NCBI RefSeq assembly: GCF_964204865.1
Contig: NC_135263.1
Location: 14,367,426 to 14,431,425, forward strand
Reading direction: 5' to 3'
DNA from: Styela clava
Taxonomy: Eukaryota > Chordata > Ascidiacea > Stolidobranchia > Styelidae
Length of the DNA stretch: 64,000 bases
Shown: piece after piece, positions 38,601 to 48,900 of the stretch
How the letters are laid out: each line of letters starts with the position of its first letter
Position numbering within the stretch: the stretch's first letter is position 1
Translations under genes and position numbers: made by a program
The notes under the pieces: model-generated
What the model was told of the DNA's origin: nothing
Database searches by the model: none
Seen by the model: the letters and a program-made list of their open reading frames with translations, nothing else

Positions 38601-40185
38601 CTTTAATTGTAAGTAATCATATGTCTTTATTTAGTTGTGACTTTTGATGTTAGTTAGTTAATGACATCAACGGTTTTATCCCAGTATGAAATGTTATTGT
38701 AATGGAGTTTAGGCTGGGATAAGATTAAAACCTAAATCCCATTTGATTGATCAATGATCTCCTTTAAAGCAAATTTGAAAAACAGAGAAAGTTTTCACTG
38801 AATTTACATTATTCCTTATAATTATAATAAAAGTGAAAGAAATGTGGTTTCAATACACATATATTCAATTCAAATATGTCTGGTTTGGTATTCTAATTTT
38901 GTCTAAATTCATTCACAATTTTTTGTATTCAAGTGTCTGTTTTGATGTTTTACTAATTTTTGGGTGGTTCGTATCAGGGTATTCAAAATTTATAAAATAC
39001 CATATTATTAGTGCATTTACAGAAAATACATTGCAAAACTTTTGAATTCAGTCCATCATTTTATCCTTCTTTGACAATGAATTTTTTCTTGTATGCGAGA
39101 ATTATTTTTGTATAAAGTTTAGATCAATTACGTAGCAAATCAGTAATCAGGCTTTTTTGTAATAAAAAAAAAATATGGCAAATTTATTCATATACTTAAA
39201 TTTAATTATTACACAATAACGCTGGAGATCCTTGTTTTTTTTTATAAACATATTATAACAGAAATCTACTGTGTAGAACGTATGGCTCAGGATAAATATA
39301 AATTCACATATTCGATTACATTTACACACGTGCAATAATTATATAGGTGTATAAGTTCACACGTATAAATACATTTTTAATCCAAGACGATAGAATGACA
39401 TTTGTCGTATTTATTGTTAAACAGATTTATTGCCCACAGATTGATGACGCATTTTTGAAGCAAATTGCAAACAAAGTTCGAACACGAAAATTACGAATTT
39501 TTGACGTCATAATATTATAATTATACAAATACTGCATTATATTTTAAGTCAACTACTTTTTCAGTATTTATTTAAACCATGTATTTACTGAAGGTTAACG
39601 TTTAATCGCTTAATAACTGCGTCATAAATTGTTTAAAAATAGAAGTAACTCATAATGTGCTGATCACATTGTCATATTAATTTTTACGAATATGCAGGGC
39701 TTATGCATGTTCACATGTTTCAGTTTATAATTTATGATAGTGGTAATTTCATTTATAATAATGATTCTAGTGCTCAAAGAAATGAATTTTTAGGTTTTGT
39801 TTTATCCCTACCGTCTAACCCTTAATCCTCATTATAATTATATTTCATATTGGTTTAAAATACTTGATGTCATTTACTTACTAATGATTAACATCATGTT
39901 AATCACGATCAAATAAAGGCAGAAAAATACTACGAAATAAAGTCTTCTTGGCGTTATTTAGAACTTTTACAAAAATGCATGTCTCATTTTATCTTGTTTC
40001 ATCTTTGTCAATCCATCGCAACCTGATTTTCACGTAAAGAGCTCAATCCAACAATTCAATCTTGTTCTATTTTTAAACTTGCTATGACGTATTAATCGCG
40101 ACAATAAAAATAGTTAAATCTAACGATTCTTTGAGTCTACGGATAGTATTAATTCAAGAGCACTTTGTTGGGGTTTACAGAAAAT
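35684..40185. repeat. Head-to-head spacer of unit 5
   Basis: Homologous to the spacers of units 1-3 but clearly more diverged. It lacks about 270 bp (the dead-promoter-like block) at about 38226 and has about 0.5 kb extra at about 38530-39020. Two central palindromes remain (about 38236-38250 and 38332-38345). No coding sequence is supported. Confidence 0.55.
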
Positions 40186-40333
40186 GCGTCACTATGACGA
40201 TACCAAGGTAAATGAAATTACGATTTGTGGCTAAGAAACGTTACAAGAGTGCAAATTTACATAGTAATATGGGGCAATTGTTGCCCGAGGCCAGAAACAC
40301 AAATGTCAATCAGAAACTTTGCATCTATAAAAG
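40186..40333 (+). promoter_or_regulatory. Core promoter of array gene 5B
   Basis: GCGTCACTATGACG at 40186-40199 and TATAAAAG at 40326-40333. Confidence 0.6.
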
Positions 40334-40554
40334 CTACAAACAATTTCTTGTTACAACATAATTCGAATATTGTATCTCGAACAAATATGTTCAGAGCTAC
40401 CGAAATATCTAAGTGCTTGTACTAGCCGTAAATGATAAATTGCACAAATGGGTATTTATACAGTATTATTCCAATTCTATTTCAACCTTAAATTTAGTTG
40501 ATCACACCATTAAAATAAAATCTGTTTATTTTTGCAGAATTACTTTCTAACAAA

Positions 40555-41730
40555 ATGAAATTATTACTCTTTGTCGTGGTCGTCGGGATTTGCGATATTG
40601 CAGCATCATTGACCCCTTTTCAGCTCAGATATAAAATCAGCAAAACACAATGTGCTCCTGGTAGGTTCAAAATTTTATTGCCTCCTATCTGATATATGTT
40701 TTAGACTATATAAAGATTTCAGCACATATCCTATTCCTTAATTCCCTAAAAAAAAATTGCGTTCAACAATGTTTTTTGCTTTGCTTTAACGAATAATCAA
40801 GAGAATTCTCTGTAATAGGTATCGTTATTTATAACATATGTTATTTCTGTATACAGTTAAAGGATTTGAAAGAAAAACGATTCCTTGCTATGATTTCCGC
40901 AACAAGAAACTCGTCGATCCAAAAGATTGTGAAAACAAAGCGTACTCTCACTGTTGTATTTATAAATGTTCTTGCATAGTTAAAGGAGGTTTGTTTTATT
41001 TTTTTTGTTCATTAATGTTTGCTTTTTAAACAATGAAATGCCTGATTTTATTGTAACCAAAACACAAGAAAATTCCTCAGTTGGTTTATCAGGATATTTT
41101 TGAAATTTTATAGGCACAACACTTGTGATACGTTTTAGTGCGATAATACTCTTTGTATCTTTTACCTATTCACTTATATTTGTTTTAGCCGGAACTTCAC
41201 AAGGTATCATTCCAGAAAATTATAAATTATCGAAAATAGTTTCATCAAAAAAGAATGTTCAGAAACAAGCAAGACTGCTAGAAAATTGTTTATCAGACGC
41301 TTCAACAAGCGAGTCATATCCGAAAAAGAAAACCAGCAAGAATCCAACAGAAAATATTGTCATCAAAAAAATAAAGTCATCAGTAGAACAGAAAAAGCAT
41401 GAGAAAATGCAAAATCAAAAGACTGTCGTGAAAAAGCCGAAAACGAAGTCTGTTAATAAAAAAGAATTAATCAAAAATCGTCAACGACCAAGTGTTAATA
41501 AACCGCTTGTACCGAAGTCGTCTGCAAAGAATGAGTTTTCAAAGAATCCCGACAAAGGGAAATTAACGAATCAGAAACCAACTGCTTCACACGTGAAGCC
41601 AACGAAAAAGCCATGTGTTACAAAAACAACAAAACCTTCATTTTCTTTTGGATTCTTTTCTCGTCTTTCTTTTATGATGGATCAATTTGGTTTTAACTCC
41701 AACGTTGTGAAAAATGATTCCTGTGCTTGA
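40555..41730 (+). CDS. Array gene 5B: secreted Cys-core, Lys-rich-tail protein
   Basis: Exons 40555-40660, 40857-40988 and 41189-41730, 259 aa. The tail mixes features of both classes: KSVNKKEL and THVKP-type residues of the plus-strand class, with SSAKNEFSKNP and PTASHV of the minus-strand class. Exon 2 has Glu for Gly (DCENKAYS) and begins VKGFERK. It could be closest to the ancestral gene, or the product of gene conversion between classes. Confidence 0.8.
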
Positions 41731-41750
41731 TTAGCACGCAGCTGAATTTT

Positions 41751-42951
41751 TAGGAAAAAAATGGAAATATTGGTTTATTACGGTTGGCCATCGTCTTTCA
41801 CAATTACTTTTATTCGTTCTATTTCTTTTATGAATTATTGTTGTTTCGATATTTTTAATAGTGTTTTCTAAATTGATCGAATTTGCTCTCAATAGAACGT
41901 GATTGCGAACACGATCTGACCTGTGGCAATTCATATATTTTATAATAAATATCAACGCAAATTATTTTTATGCTATTTATTCATCCCTGATGTTTGTTTT
42001 GTGGACTTCCATCATTGAGTTAAGGCAAAAAAGCAATGATTAAAATAGGTTACTAAAAAGGAAAGTTCTAAAAAGTATGAAACATATTTAATAAGATTTG
42101 TATCAAATTGATATATTTTATTCACACATACAAGCTTATTTCTTTAACATAAACGCAAGTATACACGTTGTATATAGTTCGGTTATTTCCGCTCAAATTT
42201 ATATCTTGCCAAGTAAGGGGCACAGTTGGATATCACATATACAAGCATCTTAATGTATAGCTTATGTATGGCTGCGGTGTATTTGGATGATACAATTATA
42301 AATAGGCTGGCACTTACAACGTAACACGGATCTCGTTGTATAACGGGATGATTAAGCACAACCAAGATATATGCTCCCCGTTTCCTGAGCAATATTAATC
42401 ATTCGATCGTGAGATATCGTAAAAAAACAAGTGAGGTTTTCGAAACAGGTATCTAAATGCGAACTAACTGAAGAAATTTGGTGATTTGGATGATTCCAAA
42501 CGATCATTTGGATCCAAAATCACCGGCTGAATATATTTTATATTGAATTATTATTGTCGATAAATGTGACTGCGGAACAGTAGGCTATTAATAAAATATA
42601 TTTAAAACATAGCACGGAATGTTGTTAATTTGAACAGAAAACGCATGGAGATTTGAGCGAATAATCAGTAACTGAATAATTATTAGATATCACTTTAGAT
42701 CAGTTACATGAAACTGCATATCTAAGTCTGCATATACTGTGTATTCGGTCGGCTAAAAAACTCCATCATTTTATTGCAATAAAATAAAATGCTAATCTTT
42801 TAATTAGGTTTTATTAAATATAACAAATTGCTGGCTTATAGTAAATTTCTGTCAAAGTTTAAGATGTAGGCTTAACCATCAAATATTTTATTTTACCATA
42901 GTGTTCATCTCCATATATTATTGTATGATCGAAATTGCATTGGAATAGAGG
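41751..42951. other. Intergenic region between the array and the ZP gene
   Basis: AT-rich single-copy sequence. Minus-strand open frames at 41731-41955 and 42183-42392 have no recognisable domain or splice context. I see no gene or known repeat. Confidence 0.4.
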
Positions 42952-45900
42952 ATGATCATATTTCTGTTTTTGCTTGCTGAATTTGTCGCTGTGGGGGCAG
43001 GTGAGGCATCAGTACTGTAGCCTATTACACTGATCGAAACGGCAATTCTCATCACAGATGAATCGCCACTAAATTGTTACATAGTTAAACGAATCTTAAC
43101 AATACAATTTCATGTTCCACTGTTCACAAAACGATGACGCAGTAGAGGGTTAAATATTTTTTATCCGTTTGTTTAGTACGAGACTGCGCTGATGGCAACA
43201 ATGGCGGATGCTCCCAATACTGCATTGATAGGAGTGATGGAAATGATCCTGTGTGTGGTTGCGACTGTTACTATCAACTAGATGGGGATTCGGAGACATG
43301 TGTTCCTATTACTCCTTGTGGCGTGGATATATTATGGCTGAATGATTTCAGCTTTAATGTTATGAACTTATGCGTTTTAATTCAAAATAATTTTGACACT
43401 GGAGTTGACTACACGCCGTTCAACGTGAGCATTTATTTGAGACGTTTGTTTCTAATTGGTATTTATAAATTTATATAGTTTTAACTTTTTTACCAAATCA
43501 ATATACTTGAATGATGAAGGAAGAATAGTATAATTAACGTGTTTGTATTTACATAATCTTGAAAAGCAAAAGCAAACCATTTTTTGGATATATATGTGTT
43601 AGAAGTTAGACGAATTATATTTCTGTTCTGTTTGTAGATTGATTTAAAATGGACGTTATTCTATAATGAATACTGAAACCCATTAACTTTATTGATATGC
43701 TGACAAAACAAAATTAAAATACGTCTTTCACATTATAGGATTGGAAAAATACGGTCTCACAATATATCACAGCTTTCAGTCCAGGAGTAGAGAATGGAGA
43801 TTATGTCGTCGGAACAATGCTTAATGGTAGAACACTCGACGTAACAAACGCGTAAGTTAGATTTCTTGACTCTCATACCTAATCTTTTCTTCCGATCAAT
43901 CATGTGGATTTAAAGCAGGAACAGTATAGGTAAATGCAGAATCTGACACACTGTAGGTAAATTGTTTCAGAAACCGGGAGTTGGGTGGATTATGATCATG
44001 GTGTCGTAGATAAGTTTACATATGTACTTAAGCTAACATGTAACTAGACTTTGTATGAAAAGTTCATGAAAAAGCTAGTGCCAAGTTAGTTCTTCGAAGA
44101 TTATGGATTCAATATTCAAACAATTATTTGAAAATATAATTTTAGAAGCAATATGTTTCAATTTTGATGCTTAGTGCTTAGAAACGCATTGATAAAAGGT
44201 CCGACGACCTTTTGAATCACATTTTTTATACCAAAATGTCCCATCTTGAAGATTTCAACTAGGTTCCAGGAATTAGTTGGTTGTAATGTACCAATCATTT
44301 TCATATTATTGGAGGTGACCATACAACCGGACAACGAAAGACACATTATGACATCCCAGTATAGCATAAAGTTACATTATAATATTCTTATAGGACACAA
44401 TGAGATCGAAATACTTTCTGGTATTGGCGGCAGCCAAAATCAGATCAATAAATAGCATTATAATCATAATATCTTTCTGAACAGGGTGTGATTCATATTA
44501 AGTATTTTTCATGGTACACAATAGGCTTAAAGAAGAATTTGGAGCATCTGTAAAGTCACTATTCAGATCGGGTACTATTATGTACAACACATTTTTCAGG
44601 TATGGCGCTCAGACATCGACAACTACACTGGCATCAGAAATTTCGAGCTTAACTAAAGATGATATATGCGGAAGCAGCAATGTTATTCAGGCCCTCTATA
44701 AAACTTTCGACAGTGGAGCAGCCAATACTGTAGTTCTTGCACCCAGTGGTGCGAACGACGAAACAACTACGACGAGAGTCGGTAGGAATCTCATTTCAAT
44801 CCACATTATTTAAAAGTTATAAAATACAGCCCTAAAGAAACGTTACGATTTTTGACATACAGAATGTAACAAAATGGTAACAGTTTTTGGGCTCACCACG
44901 TATATATATATAACTTTTCGTGGCATAATTATACAATAATTCAACTGAGTAATTTAAAAAACAAATTATTTGATGTTTGGTTTTAGCCGTTGTGGGCATG
45001 GTGTCTCCAGCTTCCACGGCACTTGATAGTGTACTGGATAATTACATATATAAGATACATGAATACTACGATCAAGTTTTTGTCTACGGTCGCACTGATC
45101 AGTCTACACTCGACGCTATCTTGGCACCAAGATATGAACCGCAACTTAGGTACGAATGTTGTTATTGGTTGATTTAAGTTGAGAAACGTTTTTAGTGGAA
45201 TTAACGAACTAATGGGAGTGTAAACATTTTACGAGACCACCTTATGGAAATACGAATCGACTCTAAGTAGATTTACATAAATGGAATCTTTGGAAAATGT
45301 TATTTTGTACCAACCGTCTCAAAATGAAGCGTTGTGCAATTGTTTTGATTTTCAAATGTAGTTTTTGGCGATCATTGTATATCGCCCAAAAATCTATCAT
45401 GAAAAACAATAGACTATCGATAGACTGGGGGGATGTTTTTGACGTTTGAAATACTTGAATCTAGCGTTCAATGCTACAAACCCGATGACAATAAACAAGA
45501 TATATATATATATAATATTCAAAATTTAGGTGTATATATGTAAAAAATAATATCATGTCTACATTATCTGATGGTATAATGTAAATCTGACTGCTTTAAA
45601 GTGATAACTCTTTTTCAATTATTGAAGGTTTTTGGCCTGCAATGACAGCACATTGGCCAACTGTCCTTACCTATTTTATTCCGATGCTGGTAACGACAAT
45701 GGAGCAAATTTCGACAGTGCTACGGTTCTTCCAATGATTGATACATCTGCCTGCATTTCTAGAAAAACCGTTAGTAAGTAAATATTCTATTTTTATACGT
45801 AGGTTCGGCGTGTGCAGTGCCTGTTGGACACGAAAGGTACATGTGGATCGTTTTTTTATTATGTTGTTGTTCTTGTTGAGCACGAAATGTATACATATCT

Positions 45901-48900
45901 ATAGAACGTTTATTTATTATGTTGTTGATAGAATGTTTTTTCATGTTCTTGTGCTTATTTTCTCATAAACTGCTTCCCCAATTGCTTTGAAATTTTCGGT
46001 GGTTGAGGTTTGTATTTTTAGCTGGAGGGCTATTACTTTATTTATCATATATTCCAGTAGGATTCGTTTTTTTGTCATAAAAATTGCGCCCCTTGTGGAG
46101 GTTCCGCTTCGCGTCCACGATCGTTGCGTGTTGGTGACAACTCGAAGTCGGAAAGATTAGATACCCGTACTTCTTCGTTTGGCTTTCGTGTCTATATATT
46201 TGAGCATCGCTCTCTTGTTAGACACAAAATGGGCCTATAAATCGTTTTGGTATTTTGATGCAGCTAGAAGGCTATTACTTTCATTCATTTCAAAGATTCC
46301 TGTGGGCTCTGTGAGATTCGCTTTTGTATCTGAAGTTTTGTGCGACGTCAACGAAATTGAATATCAAAATTAATTGTAGCGGTTCCGCGACCGCAGTTCA
46401 GCGGATCTCGTGCTCAGTTAAATTCGGCGGTTTTTGGGCTTATCGAAAGTCGATATGACTGATATACCGGAAGTTCACTCTGACAGATTGCATAACCATT
46501 TTGGCATTCGTGTCCATATGTTTGAGCATCGCACTAAATATGAAAGTATTAAAAGCGTTTTAAAACGTATGTATACATCGTTACATCTGCTTAACATCTG
46601 AAACAATGTCAACACCTGCCGCGATCGATATGTTTAAATTAATGAAAAAACACTATTAGAAAAATGCAAGAAATCTTTCTTATTTACGAATTCACGTTCA
46701 TTGTTTTAGATGTTCATTCAGTTTCTTGTGGAATCAACGAAGTAACGATCACTATACCATCTTGCCTTCTGGGAGGTCTCAACAAAGCAGATCTTGTTTT
46801 AAACGACGTCAGTTGTACTGGAGATACGAATGCAGTGCTTTCTGGAACTGACATAGTTTTTACCATTGGTCTTACTGCTTGCTCATGGACATTAACAGTG
46901 AGTCATATATATAGAGTGCGATTTTACTCTATGGAGCAGAGTTACAAATAGGTCTAGTCTAGGCAATTCATAGATCGCTCGTGTATCAGCAAAATTGCTT
47001 TGCATGCTGTGATCACGTGTCTTCGAATGCAGAATGTAGCTTCTGCAGTTGTAGTAAAACTTCCACTGAGGGAGTTCTTCAAATTATTAACAATAGGTGC
47101 CGGTACTAAAATATTTTGGGGCAGATTATAAGATATGGAAATAATAATTCGTATACACAGTCTAATGTAGCCTACCCTATAAAAAGTTGGGGGTACATGT
47201 GCCCCAGTTTGGAAACCACTGCTACAAAGAGTGAGATTTTACCATTTCCAAAAAGGGGTATATATCATGTTTTTAAAATGTCCGCCCTATGTAAGGGACA
47301 ATATACATCGTCAATATAGACGTCTTTTGTATGTTTGTACACAGTGACATGCACTGAATATAAAATTAAATGAAAATCTTGCCAAGTGAAGAATAAAATT
47401 CGTCTGTAAAAAAACACTATAGGCCTACATGTAAACAACGGTTCACGTGAGGCTTGAAGCGCTTGTGACACCATCGGCACAAGCATTGGAAACTTTTGTA
47501 TTGCAAATTAGATTAACACACTTCAAATGTTTTCTAGAGCACAACAGTCAACGATATTGAATTTGTCAAATACACTCAAACGGTAGTTACAAAAGATTAC
47601 GGAGTGTCAAGCAATGTCAAGCAAGTTAGCTTTGAAAGTTCATGCACGTACCCACGTTACACCGATGAACAGCTCGGAATAGTGAATCCCGCAGTCCCGT
47701 CACTCACGGACGCAGTATCGGTTATCGGAGCATTTACTGTTGACCTTGCTTTGTACCAATCTAGTTCATACACAACTGCCTATACATCAGGAGACTTCCC
47801 AGTGACTGTAAGTATTTGATATATATAATAAATTGCAAACTATAAATGTCCAAGCATAGTGAAAATGGGGTTGCGTTTCGAAACACAATCAAAAAGCCAT
47901 TACACAAATCTTTTTTTTCAAACATGGGATCTGTTTTAAATCCATTTCCTGTATTGAAATACTCAGAAGAATACTAAAACTCAAATAAAAACAATTTTAA
48001 AGTTAGAAGAGTATTTTAAATAAATTCACGTTCACCTTACTTTGACACCGTATTAAAATTATTCAGTAAAAATGAGCTCGAATACTATATTCCACAAGTT
48101 TTGTGATATTATACAAAATTTTACTTTCAATATATTTCACCTGGAATATGAAGTCGTAATTAAGGGTAAGGATATAAACTTTTTCAGCTTAATGTGATGG
48201 ATCGCATCTATTTCTCCGTGACTTCGACACTTCCAACCGGCCTCAAAGCAATATTAAAGGACATCGTAGTTACTACAGATACAGACAAGGCCTCATCACC
48301 TTCCCATAGTATACTGACAAGCCAGTGTGCTGGTGACACCACATTCACCCTGGGAACTACCACCGATACAGAAGTTCAGTTTTCCGTTATCATGTTTGAA
48401 TTTGCCACAACTGGCTCAGCAGCCGTAAGTTATTCTCATTTTTCATCTATAATTTATTTAGTCTATCCTTTATAACATAGTAACGCAACCGAGTATTAAA
48501 GAAAATATAGAGCCAAATATTATTTTATAGTTATATTTTAATAATGACATAAAATGGACATAGCCGTGCTGTTTGCTGGTAAATGAAAGCATAGACCATG
48601 ATTTTCCAAACTTTTTGTTCATTGGTACCCTTTGTAGAATTTATAAATCGCCTATATATCCCCAAAATTTTCTTATATGTTTGATTATAAAAAGTTTAAA
48701 ATTTGTATTTTTAGTTCGATATTAAAACACTGCGTTATTATTATATACTAATTAAAGCACACAAAGTATTTCACAACAATGTAATCCAAGCTTATACGAA
48801 CAATCAAACTAACAATATATCGGCTGACTAAGCCCCAGTAATCTAAGCTAATTATCAATAAGTTATTTAATACAAAGTAGTGAAACAATGGCAACAGTTC

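Larger units (their letters stand above)
33602..41750. repeat. Tandem array unit 5, distal end of the array
   Basis: The unit follows the standard layout but similarity stops about 20 bp after the stop codon of its plus-strand gene, so the tail with the relic exon is missing. This marks the right border of the array. Confidence 0.9.

Noticed and set aside
1-41730. The array as a composite transposon or viral genome
   Set aside because: The units contain no transposase, integrase, polymerase or terminal repeats; the content is a spliced gene with promoters, so segmental amplification explains it better.
44158-44455. Overlapping open frames on both strands in intron 3 of the ZP gene
   Set aside because: They have no domain and are spliced over in the model; possibly an old repeat, but no borders were found.
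47100-47230. Another hAT element in intron 7 of the ZP gene, ending CCCAGTTTGGAAACCACTG
   Set aside because: Only the right end is recognisable; I could not find a matching left end or duplication.
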